From: Acidimicrobiia bacterium
GTDB taxonomy: Bacteria; Actinomycetota; Acidimicrobiia; Spongiisociales; Spongiisociaceae
DNA: 44,036 nt
Direction of reading: 5' to 3'
Assembly: GCA_011523635.1 (NCBI GenBank)
Contig: WTGI01000012.1
Span: forward strand, 1 to 44,036
Shown one piece after another: positions 31,832-40,193 of the stretch. A program made the translations under genes and the position numbers. A model generated the notes under the pieces. The model was not told the DNA's origin and made no database searches. It saw nothing but the letters and a program-made list of their open reading frames with translations. Within the stretch, counting starts at the first letter, position 1; every line of letters begins with the position of its first letter.

Positions 31832-34647
31832 GGGAGCACATCCCGCAGGAACTTGCCGGTGTAGGACTCGGGTACGGCGGCCACCTGCTCGGGGGTCCCC
31901 GAGGCCACGATCCGTCCGCCCTCGTCCCCGCCTTCCGGGCCGAGGTCGATGATCCAGTCGGCGGAGCGCACCACGTCCAGGTTGTGCTCTATGACCACCA
32001 CCGTGTTGCCCGTGTCCACGAGGCGGTGGAGCACCTCGAGGAGCTTGCGCGTGTCCTCGAAGTGCAGTCCGGTGGTGGGCTCGTCGAGGATGTAGAAGGT
32101 GTTGCCGGTGGCCCGCTTGCCCAGTTCGGAGGCCAGCTTCACCCGCTGGGCCTCCCCACCCGAGAGGGTCGGCGCGGGCTGGCCCAGACGGATGTAACCG
32201 AGGCCGACATCGCAGATGGTCTGGATGATGCGGGCAATCGGAGGCTGCGCTTCGAAGAACGACAGGGCCTCCTCGGCGGGCATGTTGAGGACGTCCGCGA
32301 TCGACCGGCCCTTCCAGAGCACCTGTAGCGTGTCCCGGTTGTAGCGCCGGCCCTCGCAGATCTCGCACAGCACGTAGACGTCCGGCAGGAAGTGCATCTC
32401 GATCCTGATCGTGCCGTCTCCCCGGCAGGCCTCGCAGCGCCCGCCCTTGACGTTGAACGAGAAGCGCCCCGGCAGGTAGCCCCGCGCCCGGGACTCCGGC
32501 GTGGAGGAGAACAGCTTGCGGATCCGGTCGAACACCTTCGTGTACGTGGCGGCGTTGGAGCGCGGTGTGCGGCCGATGGGCGACTGGTCGATGTTGATCA
32601 CCTTGTCGAGATGATCCACGCCTTCGATGCGGCGATGCCTTCCTGGAACGGTCCGCGAGCGATACAGCCGGCTGTGGAGGCCTTTGGACAGGATCTCCTG
32701 GACGAGGGAGGATTTGCCGCTCCCTGACACCCCCGTCACGGCGATCAGCTTCCCGAGGGGGACGTCCACATCGAGGTTCTGCAGATTGTTCTCGGCGGCC
32801 CCGACCACCTTGAGCGACCGCCCGTCGCCGTTGCGACGTCGCTCGGGTGTGGGGATGTGCCGGCGGCCTGCCAGATAGGCGCCGGTCAGCGACTCAGGCT
32901 CGCCCACAAGGACGGAGAGGTCTCCCTGGGCCACCACGTGCCCGCCCCGCTCCCCCGCTCCCGGCCCCAGGTCCACTATGTGATCTGCGGTCCGGATGGT
33001 CTCCTCGTCGTGCTCGACCACTATCAGGGTGTTGCCGAGGTCACGGAGCCGGAGCAGCGTCTCCAGCAGCCTCCGGTTGTCCCGCTGGTGGAGGCCGATG
33101 GAAGGCTCGTCGAGCACGTAGAGGACGCCCACCAACCCCGAGCCGATCTGGGTTGCCAGGCGGATGCGCTGCGCCTCGCCGCCGGAGAGGCTGGCGGCGC
33201 CCCGGTAGAGGGTCAGGTACTCGAGACCCACGTCGAGGAGGAAGCTGAGACGCTCCCGGATCTCCTTGAGTACCGGGCCGGCAATGGTCGCATCCCGTTC
33301 GCCGAGCTCGAGCCGGTCGAGAGCTTCGAGCGTGCCCCGGATGGACCGGTCGCAGACCTCGAAGATGTTCAGCCCCCCCACGGTGACGGCCAGCGACACG
33401 GGGTTGAGGCGGGCACCGGAGCAGGTCGGGCAGGGCACCCGGCGCATGTATTCCTCGTACAACGACCGGGCTCGATCCGACTCGGTCTGCTCGTGGCGCC
33501 GGCGCAGCACCGGGATCACCCCTTCGTACTTGGCCCGGTAGCGCCGCCGCCGGCCGAACCGGTTGGTGAAGGACACCTGGACCCGCAGGTCTCCGGTGCC
33601 GTACAGCACAGCCTGCTGGTGCTCGATGTCCAGGTCGCAGAACGGGGTGTCGACATCGAAGCCCAGCGTCCTGGCCAGGCCGTTTAGGAGGTGTTGGTAG
33701 TAGCGGTTGCTGTTGGTCGCCCATGGGGCGAGCGCGCCGTCCGCTATGGAGCGCTCGTCATCGGGCACGACCAGGCGGGGATCCACCTCGAACCTGGTGC
33801 CGATGCCGGAGCAGGCTTCGCAGGCGCCGTAGGGGCTGTTGAAGGAGAACGACCTGGGCTCCAGCTGCTCGAACGAGATACCGCAGCTGTCGCAGGAGAG
33901 ATGCTGGCTGAAGGTCAGTTCGGACCCGCCGATGATGTCGATCACCGCCGTGCCGCCGGTCAGGCCCAGGGCGGTCTCCAGGGATTCGGTGAGGCGCCTG
34001 GTACCGCCGCGGCCGGCTACCAGCCGGTCGACCACCACTTCGATCGTGTGGGTGTAGTAGCGGTCGAGACGGATGGACTCGGCCAGGTCCATGATCTCAC
34101 CGTCGACCCGGGCCCGGCTGAAGCCCTGGCGGGACAGGTCCCGGAACAACTCCTCGTACTCCCCCTTCCGTCCCCGCACGATGGGCGCCAGCACCTGGAA
34201 TCGGGTGCCTTCCTCCAGCTCGGTTATCCGGTCGACGATCTGCTGGGGGGTCTGGCGCGCCACCACCTTGCCGCACTTCGGGCAGTGGGGTGTCCCGATA
34301 CGGGCGTAGAGGAGCCGGAGGTAGTCATGGATCTCGGTGACGGTGCCGACCGTGGAACGTGGGTTCCGGCTGGCGGTCTTCTGGTCGATCGAGATGGCAG
34401 GTGACAGGCCCTCGATGAAGTCCACATCGGGCTTGTCCATCTGGCCCAGGAACTGGCGGGCGTAGGCGGACAGGCTCTCCACGTAGCGGCGCTGGCCCTC
34501 TGCGTAGATGGTGTCGAACGCCAGGCTGGACTTTCCGGACCCGGACAGGCCCGTGAACACGATGAACCTCTCGCGGGGCAGCTCGATGGAGATGTCCTGG
34601 AGGTTATGCTCGCGTGCTCCGCGAACGATGAGCTTGTCTCTGGTCAT
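31828..34647 (-). CDS. uvrA: excinuclease ABC subunit UvrA
   Basis: The 939-residue damage-recognition ATPase has two ABC modules. The first Walker A is [12 protein letters not shown] (about 33-44) and the second [10 protein letters not shown] (near 640). Two ABC signatures (LSGGEAQRI and LSGGEAQRV) and the zinc modules (CPKCGKV, CDSCG, CEAC, CEICEG) are visible. Length is normal. It lies 123 bases downstream of uvrB, and a PafBC-like promoter motif lies in that gap. Confidence 0.97.
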   Translation of the reverse strand: MTRDKLIVRGAREHNLQDISIELPRERFIVFTGLSGSGKSSLAFDTIYAEGQRRYVESLSAYARQFLGQMDKPDVDFIEGLSPAISIDQKTASRNPRSTVGTVTEIHDYLRLLYARIGTPHCPKCGKVVARQTPQQIVDRITELEEGTRFQVLAPIVRGRKGEYEELFRDLSRQGFSRARVDGEIMDLAESIRLDRYYTHTIEVVVDRLVAGRGGTRRLTESLETALGLTGGTAVIDIIGGSELTFSQHLSCDSCGISFEQLEPRSFSFNSPYGACEACSGIGTRFEVDPRLVVPDDERSIADGALAPWATNSNRYYQHLLNGLARTLGFDVDTPFCDLDIEHQQAVLYGTGDLRVQVSFTNRFGRRRRYRAKYEGVIPVLRRRHEQTESDRARSLYEEYMRRVPCPTCSGARLNPVSLAVTVGGLNIFEVCDRSIRGTLEALDRLELGERDATIAGPVLKEIRERLSFLLDVGLEYLTLYRGAASLSGGEAQRIRLATQIGSGLVGVLYVLDEPSIGLHQRDNRRLLETLLRLRDLGNTLIVVEHDEETIRTADHIVDLGPGAGERGGHVVAQGDLSVLVGEPESLTGAYLAGRRHIPTPERRRNGDGRSLKVVGAAENNLQNLDVDVPLGKLIAVTGVSGSGKSSLVQEILSKGLHSRLYRSRTVPGRHRRIEGVDHLDKVINIDQSPIGRTPRSNAATYTKVFDRIRKLFSSTPESRARGYLPGRFSFNVKGGRCEACRGDGTIRIEMHFLPDVYVLCEICEGRRYNRDTLQVLWKGRSIADVLNMPAEEALSFFEAQPPIARIIQTICDVGLGYIRLGQPAPTLSGGEAQRVKLASELGKRATGNTFYILDEPTTGLHFEDTRKLLEVLHRLVDTGNTVVVIEHNLDVVRSADWIIDLGPEGGDEGGRIVASGTPEQVAAVPESYTGKFLRDVLP

Positions 34648-34689
34648 GAGCCCGGGGCGGTTCGGCGCAGGGGAAGCGGGATACCGGAC

Positions 34690-34712
34690 ATGCTAGTGGT
34701 TGCCCGTGACCA
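34690..34712 (-). promoter_or_regulatory. PafBC (RecA-NDp)-like promoter upstream of uvrA
   Basis: On the minus strand TGGTCACGG (34704-34712), eight bases, then TAGCAT (34690-34695). This follows the RecA-NDp arrangement TTGTCRGTG-N8-TAnnnT with six of nine upstream positions matching and exact spacing. Transcription would start about 35 bases before the uvrA ATG. Confidence 0.4.
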
Positions 34713-34770
34713 CCCACCGGCGCCGGGTGACAGGCGATGGGTCGCTTCACCTCCCCGGCAGACCCGTTGG

Positions 34771-36789
34771 CTACCGGGTTACCTCGCTCAGTTCCTTCAT
34801 CTCGCGTTTGAGTTCGGTCACCTCGTCGCGAAGGCGGGCGGCGTACTCGAAGCGGAGGTCCCGGGCGGCTTCCCGCATCTCGTCCTCCAGGCTCTGGATC
34901 AGGCGCCCCAGGTCCTCGCTCGCCAGCTCCACCGGTGAGCTCACCTCCATCGAGCCCAGGCTCCTGTCCCGGCGGCGCGATGACGACGGGCTTGACGACA
35001 CCAGCTCGAGGATGTCGGACACCTTCTTGCGGATGGTCTGGGGGTCGATGCCGTGCTCCTCGTTGTAGCGCACCTGAAGGTACCGGCGGCGGTTCGTCTC
35101 CCCGATAGCGGCCCTCATGGAATCGGTCAGGTCGTCCGCATACATGATCACCCGGCCCGAGACGTTCCGCGCCGCCCGGCCGATGATCTGGATCAGGCTC
35201 GTCTCGGAACGGAGGAAGCCTTCCTTGTCGGCGTCCAGGATCGCCACCAGCGACACCTCGGGCAGGTCCAGTCCCTCCCGGAGCAGGTTGATGCCGACCA
35301 GCACGTCGTAGTCCCCCAACCGCAGGTCGCGTAGCAGCTGGACCCGTTCGAGGGTGTCGATCTCCGAGTGGAGGTAGCGGGCCCGGACCCCCATCTCCAG
35401 CAGGTAGTCGGTCAGGTCCTCCGACATCTTCTTGGTCAGCGTGGTGACCAGTATCCGGTTCCCCAACACAGCCTGGTCCCGGATCTCCCCGATCAGATCG
35501 TCTATCTGGCCCTTGGCGGGCCTGACGACTACCTCGGGATCGACCAGCCCGGTGGGCCGGACTATCTGCTCGACGATGTTGTCGGACTGCCTGCGCTCGA
35601 AGGGGCCGGGCGTGGCCGACATGAAGACCACCTGGCCGGTCTTCTCCAACCACTCGTCGAAGCGCAGCGGCCGGTTGTCGAGCGCCGACGGCAGGCGGAA
35701 ACCGTGTTCCACGAGCACGTCCTTCCGGCTCCGATCCCCCTCGTACTGGCCGTGGAGCTGGGGGATGGCCACGTGGCTCTCGTCGATGATGGTCAGGAAG
35801 TCGTCCGGGAAGTAGTCCAGCAGCGTGTAGGGCGCCTCCCCCGGCTCCCTGCCGTCGATGTGGCGGCTGTAGTTCTCGATCCCGGAGCAGAACCCCACCT
35901 CGCGGATCATCTCCAGGTCGTAGGTGGTACGCATGCGGAGCCGCTGCGCCTCGAGCAGCTTCCCCTGCTGCTCCAGTTCCGCCAGCCTCTCCCGCAGCTC
36001 TGCCTGGATACCCACCATCGCCCGCTCCATGCGTTCCTCCGAGGCGGCGTAGTGGGTAGCCGGGTAGACCCACAGCTCCTTCATCTCGTCGATGATCTCA
36101 CCGGTCACCGGGTTGATACGGACGATCCGGTCCACCTCATCGCCGAAGTACTCCACCCGGGCGATGGTCTCCTCGTAGGCCGGAAAGACTTCGAGGGTGT
36201 CGCCCCTGACCCGGAAACGCCCCCGCACCAGGTTCACCTCGTTGCGCTGGTACTGGATGTCCACCAGCCGGCGGATGGCCTGGTGGAGCGGGAACTCGAC
36301 GCCCCGGATCAGCCGCAGGACCTGCCCGGCGTACTCGTCGGGACTGCCCAGGCCGTAGATGCAGGACACGCTGGCCACGATCACCACATCGTCCCGGAAC
36401 AGCAGCGACGAGGTGGCGGCGTGACGGAGCCGGTCGATCTCGTCATTGATGGTGGCGTCCTTCTCGATGTAGGTGTCGGTCTGGGGGATGTAGGCCTCCG
36501 GCTGGTAGTAGTCGTAGTAGGAGACGAAGTACTCGACCCGGTTGCCGGGGAAGAACTGGCGGAACTCCGAGGCCAACTGCGCGGCGAGGGCCTTGTTGGG
36601 AGCGATCACCAGGGCAGGGCGCTGGGCCTGCTCGATCGTCCAGGCGATGGTGGCGGACTTCCCGGAGCCGGTGATGCCCAGCAGGGTCTGGAACGCGTCG
36701 CCACGCTCCACCCCTTGGGCGAGCGCGGCAATGGCGGCAGGTTGATCACCGGCCGGGTTGAAGTCGGAAACAACTGCCAAATCCGCCAC
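34771..36789 (-). CDS. uvrB: excinuclease ABC subunit UvrB
   Basis: The 672-residue helicase-like protein verifies damage and recruits UvrC. It has Walker [14 protein letters not shown] (about 38-50), the beta-hairpin region [12 protein letters not shown], a DESH box (near 335), motif [11 protein letters not shown] and a C-terminal UVR domain ([14 protein letters not shown]). The start is GTG 36789, eight bases after a TATGAT -10, so the mRNA is probably leaderless. It is divergent from the ureohydrolase gene. Confidence 0.97.
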   Translation of the reverse strand: MADLAVVSDFNPAGDQPAAIAALAQGVERGDAFQTLLGITGSGKSATIAWTIEQAQRPALVIAPNKALAAQLASEFRQFFPGNRVEYFVSYYDYYQPEAYIPQTDTYIEKDATINDEIDRLRHAATSSLLFRDDVVIVASVSCIYGLGSPDEYAGQVLRLIRGVEFPLHQAIRRLVDIQYQRNEVNLVRGRFRVRGDTLEVFPAYEETIARVEYFGDEVDRIVRINPVTGEIIDEMKELWVYPATHYAASEERMERAMVGIQAELRERLAELEQQGKLLEAQRLRMRTTYDLEMIREVGFCSGIENYSRHIDGREPGEAPYTLLDYFPDDFLTIIDESHVAIPQLHGQYEGDRSRKDVLVEHGFRLPSALDNRPLRFDEWLEKTGQVVFMSATPGPFERRQSDNIVEQIVRPTGLVDPEVVVRPAKGQIDDLIGEIRDQAVLGNRILVTTLTKKMSEDLTDYLLEMGVRARYLHSEIDTLERVQLLRDLRLGDYDVLVGINLLREGLDLPEVSLVAILDADKEGFLRSETSLIQIIGRAARNVSGRVIMYADDLTDSMRAAIGETNRRRYLQVRYNEEHGIDPQTIRKKVSDILELVSSSPSSSRRRDRSLGSMEVSSPVELASEDLGRLIQSLEDEMREAARDLRFEYAARLRDEVTELKREMKELSEVTR

Positions 36790-36797
36790 GCCGCTCG

Positions 36798-36820
36798 ATC
36801 ATAGGGGGGTGAGGTGACAA
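36798..36820 (-). promoter_or_regulatory. PafBC (RecA-NDp)-like promoter of uvrB
   Basis: On the minus strand TTGTCACCT (36812-36820), exactly eight bases, then TATGAT (36798-36803). The RecA-NDp consensus recalled for mycobacteria is TTGTCRGTG-N8-TAnnnT, so the first six bases, the spacing and the -10 all match. The hexamer ends eight bases before the GTG start. Confidence 0.55.
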
Positions 36821-36920
36821 CCGGCTGGAGGAGGTACTCCGAGGGATCAGCCACAGTCGCCCGGTGCAGGGACGGCGCCCGGATGGGTTATCGTTCGTCG
36901 CCGGCGAGACTCGAGGGACG

Positions 36921-37973
36921 ATGCCCGACTACGGCGACATGCACGGATGGCACAGCGAGGAGTTCGTCGAACGTCCTGACTCCGATCTCCCCGCCTACAT
37001 GGGGGCAACCACGTTCGCCAAGCTGCCCCTGGTAACGGACCTCGGCGAGATCGCCGAGCGGGCTCCCGATGCGGTCATCGTGGGTGCGCCGCTCGATGAC
37101 GGCACCACCTACCGGCCGGGGGCGCGATTCGGGCCCCGGGCCATACGGACGGGTAACAACAACTCCAGCGTGTTCCACTCCCTCCAACTCGGCGTGGATG
37201 TCTTCAAGGTGCTGGACGTCGTGGACGCCGGCGACGCCAACATCGAGCCGGTGTGGCTGGAGCGGGGCTACGCGATGATCTACCGCAAGGTGCGCGACCT
37301 GGCCGCGACGGGTGCGGTGCCGATCGTCCTCGGAGGCGACCACGGCATCACCTGGCCGTCCGCCACCGCCATAGCGGAGGTGAACGATCCGGCGCGGATC
37401 GGGATGGTCCACTTCGACGCCCACGCCGACACCGGCGAGGTCTTCGGACCGATCGCGAACCACGGATCCCCGATGCGGAAGCTCCTCGAGTCGGGCGCCA
37501 TCGCCGGACCTAACTTCGTCCAGGTGGGACTCCGGGGCTACTGGCCGGACGGGGAGACCCTGGCCTGGATGGAGGAGAAGGGCTTCCGGACGCACTTCAT
37601 CACCGAGATCGAGGAGCATGGCGCCGAGGCGGTGGTCGACCGGGCGATCGACGAAGCATTGGACGGCACCGACGCCGTGTACCTGAGCGTGGACATAGAC
37701 GTTCTCGACCCCGCTTACGCCCCGGGCACGGGAACGGCCGAGCCCGGCGGGATGAGTACCCGAGAGCTCCTGAGGGCGGTCCGGCGTGTCGCCGGCGCGG
37801 TCGAGCTGGCGGGCATGGACGTGGTGGAGGTCTCCCCGCCCTTCGACCACGCCGACCTGACCGCCATGGCGGCCAACCGCGTGGTGATGGAGGCCCTCTC
37901 CGCGCTCGCCGTCAAGAAGAGGTCGGGCACCGCGGTCCGGAGATCTACCGCCCGGATCGGGGGCGGGTCCTGA
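36921..37973 (+). CDS. agmatinase/ureohydrolase family enzyme (SpeB-like)
   Basis: The 350-residue protein (from ATG 36921) is a manganese ureohydrolase. Metal-ligand motifs are GGDH (138-141), HFDAHADT (164-171) and SVDIDVLDP (near 257-265). The family hydrolyses agmatine, arginine, guanidinobutyrate or similar guanidino compounds to urea and an amine or amino acid. Agmatinase is most likely but the substrate is not fixed by these motifs. The frame is open 19 codons further upstream, but this ATG follows GAGGGACG. Its 3' end overlaps the convergent coaE by 29 bases. Confidence 0.88.
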   Translation: MPDYGDMHGWHSEEFVERPDSDLPAYMGATTFAKLPLVTDLGEIAERAPDAVIVGAPLDDGTTYRPGARFGPRAIRTGNNNSSVFHSLQLGVDVFKVLDVVDAGDANIEPVWLERGYAMIYRKVRDLAATGAVPIVLGGDHGITWPSATAIAEVNDPARIGMVHFDAHADTGEVFGPIANHGSPMRKLLESGAIAGPNFVQVGLRGYWPDGETLAWMEEKGFRTHFITEIEEHGAEAVVDRAIDEALDGTDAVYLSVDIDVLDPAYAPGTGTAEPGGMSTRELLRAVRRVAGAVELAGMDVVEVSPPFDHADLTAMAANRVVMEALSALAVKKRSGTAVRRSTARIGGGS

Positions 37974-38538
37974 TTCGCGCCACGGCGTCGTCGAGCGCCC
38001 TTGCCAGGTGCTCCCGCGTGCCCACGTTGTCGACCACGTAGTCGGCCGCTTCCAACCACTCCCCGCGGCCGGGTTGGGAGGCCAGGCGTGCGTCGATCTC
38101 CCCTTCGGACATGCCCCGCCCACGGAGCCGCTTCCTCCTGAGTTCGAGAGGCGCTTCGATGACCACCCACAACCAGCTGTCATCGACCAGATCCGCCAGG
38201 ATCGGGATCTCCACGGCCGCCGGACGGTCGCCTGCGTCGCGGGCCCATCGGGCGATGCCGCGGCGAATGGCCGGGTGGGTGATCGCCTCGAGTTCGGCGA
38301 GCTGATCCCGGTCGTGGAAGACGATCCTTGCCAGCGCACGCCGATCGATCGCCCCACCGGTCACGGCCGCCGGCCACCGCTCGGCCACCCGTAGGGCCAC
38401 CGGATGGTCTCCCTCGAGGACCGAATGGCCCACCCGGTCGGCATCCAGAACCGAGAAGCCGCGCTCGGCCAGCAACCCCCCTGCCTGTGATTTACCGGAA
38501 CCGATGCCCCCACCGATGACCAACCGCAGTGGCTTCAT
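37945..38538 (-). CDS. coaE: dephospho-CoA kinase
   Basis: The 197-residue P-loop kinase catalyses the last step of coenzyme A synthesis. It has Walker A GGGIGSGKS (about 9-17), LDADRVGH (CoA site) and the LID region (RLRGRGMSEGEIDARLASQ). It lies 17 bases after rpsA in the same direction, a common actinobacterial pairing. Its 3' end overlaps the ureohydrolase gene tail to tail. Confidence 0.94.
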   Translation of the reverse strand: MKPLRLVIGGGIGSGKSQAGGLLAERGFSVLDADRVGHSVLEGDHPVALRVAERWPAAVTGGAIDRRALARIVFHDRDQLAELEAITHPAIRRGIARWARDAGDRPAAVEIPILADLVDDSWLWVVIEAPLELRRKRLRGRGMSEGEIDARLASQPGRGEWLEAADYVVDNVGTREHLARALDDAVARIRTRPRSGR

Positions 38539-38555
38539 GAACGGCCCCGCCTGGG

Positions 38556-39974
38556 TTACCGGCGGCCGATCCCCCGCTCCTTCAGCTCCTGGAGGATCGC
38601 CTCCAGGGAGGCATCCACGTCAAAGGAGGGCTGCTTCTCTTCTTGGGTGTCCGCTCGCTCGAACTCGGATACGGCGGGACGCCGGCGCCGCGGAGGACGG
38701 TGGCCCGACTGCCGAGCGCTGAACTCGGGTAGTGCCTGCTTGATGGAGAAGCTCACCCGGCGGCGGCCCTCGTCCATCTCGGTCAGCTTGACCTTGACCC
38801 GCTGGCCGATGGAGAGTTCCAACTCGGGGGACTCGACCCGATGCATGGCGATCTCCGAGACGTGGACCAGACCCTCTACGCCGTCTCCGACCGCCACGAA
38901 TGCCCCGAAGGGCACCGTCTTGATCACCTCTCCCTCGAGAACGGTCCCGACCTCGTGCTGGCGGCTGAACGCCTGCCACGGATCGGCGGTGGTCTGCTTG
39001 ATGGACAGGGATATCCGCTCGCGGTTGCGGTCGATCTCCAGGACCTTGACGGTCACCTTCTGGCCGACCTTGACCACCTCCGACGGGTGGTTGACGTGTT
39101 TCCAACTCAACTCGGAGACGTGCACCAGGCCGTCCATCCCGCCTAGGTCCACGAAGGCCCCGAAGTTCACTACCGACGAGACCGAGCCGGTGCGGGTCTC
39201 GCCCACCGTGAGGTTGCTGAGAAACGCGCCCCTCTGCTCGGCCTGGGCCTCTTCCAGGTAGGCCCGCCGGGAGAGCACCACGTTGTTGCGGTTGCGATCC
39301 AACTCGATGACCTTGGCCTCGATGTCCTCGCCCACGAACGGGTCGAGATCACGAACCCGGCGGAGATCGACCAGGGAGGCGGGCAGGAAGCCCCGCAACC
39401 CGATGTCCACGATCAAACCGCCCTTGACCACTTCGATCACCGTGCCCCGGACGGTGCCCTTGTTCTCCTTGACCGCCTCTATCTGGCCCCAGACCCGCTC
39501 GTAGAGGGCCCGCTTCTTGGACAGGATGAGCCGGCCGTGCTCGTCCTCCTTGTCGATGACCAGCACTTCGATCTTCTGGCCGATCGAGACGATCTGGTCG
39601 GGCGTGACGTTCTTGCGGATCGACAGTTCCTTGAGCGGAACGACGCCCTCGGACTTGTAGCCGATGTCGACCAGGACCTCATCCTGGCCCATGCTGACCA
39701 CGTGTCCTTCGAGGATGTCGCCCTCTTTGAACTCGAGGACGGTCTCGGCGATGGCGGCTTCGAAGTCCTCGGGGCCGAGGTCGTCCGGAAGGGAGCTGAC
39801 GCTACGAGCCTTGATGGCGGGCGGCCCCATGACCGGGTTGTTGTCATCCGGATTGTCGACCATCTCGGTCGGCACGACGACGGGCGGGAGGGATACCGGT
39901 GCGTGGGGAGTTGCTTCCGGCGTGGCAGGGCCGGTGTCCTGAGCGTTGTCTGTTCTATCGGCGGGAGTTTCCAT
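38556..39974 (-). CDS. rpsA: 30S ribosomal protein S1
   Basis: The 472-residue protein has four S1 RNA-binding repeats (about residues 85-155, 170-240, 258-326 and 343-412). A low-complexity N-terminus rich in Pro and Asp and a basic C-terminal stretch (RPPRRRRPA) flank them. It helps load structured mRNAs on the ribosome. ATG 39974 follows a GGAAAG site. Four repeats instead of six is normal for actinobacteria. Confidence 0.96.
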   Translation of the reverse strand: METPADRTDNAQDTGPATPEATPHAPVSLPPVVVPTEMVDNPDDNNPVMGPPAIKARSVSSLPDDLGPEDFEAAIAETVLEFKEGDILEGHVVSMGQDEVLVDIGYKSEGVVPLKELSIRKNVTPDQIVSIGQKIEVLVIDKEDEHGRLILSKKRALYERVWGQIEAVKENKGTVRGTVIEVVKGGLIVDIGLRGFLPASLVDLRRVRDLDPFVGEDIEAKVIELDRNRNNVVLSRRAYLEEAQAEQRGAFLSNLTVGETRTGSVSSVVNFGAFVDLGGMDGLVHVSELSWKHVNHPSEVVKVGQKVTVKVLEIDRNRERISLSIKQTTADPWQAFSRQHEVGTVLEGEVIKTVPFGAFVAVGDGVEGLVHVSEIAMHRVESPELELSIGQRVKVKLTEMDEGRRRVSFSIKQALPEFSARQSGHRPPRRRRPAVSEFERADTQEEKQPSFDVDASLEAILQELKERGIGRR

Positions 39975-40193
39975 CTTTCCTATTTCTCTGCGGGAGGTCC
40001 TGGACTGAATACGAGCCGGGACGCATCACGCCTCGGCAATGCTGATCGTGTCGATGTGGTTGGTTGTGGACCTCCAGGCAGGAAAACCGTCTCCGCTATG
40101 CGTTGCCGGTGACGGAGCGCGCCGAAGAATAACACCTCCCCGGCCGGCCCGGCGGGCGCATCCTGGGAGGGTATCCACCCGCCGCCCGCCTCG
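39975..40193 (-). promoter_or_regulatory. rpsA leader and spacer after polA
   Basis: This 219-bp spacer holds no gene that I can see. Near its polA end, GGCGGGC/GCCCGCC blocks can form a GC-rich stem downstream of the polA stop and may terminate polA. A TTATTC-like hexamer near 40125-40135 (minus strand) is a weak candidate -10 for rpsA. Neither element is certain. Confidence 0.3.

Noticed and set aside
34648-34770. Possible short gene between uvrB and uvrA
   Set aside because: No frame with a ribosome site and sensible composition; the gap is better explained as a promoter region.
35368-36804. Plus-strand frame of 478 codons opposite uvrB
   Set aside because: uvrB is certain on the minus strand; the plus-strand product is low-complexity and matches no family.
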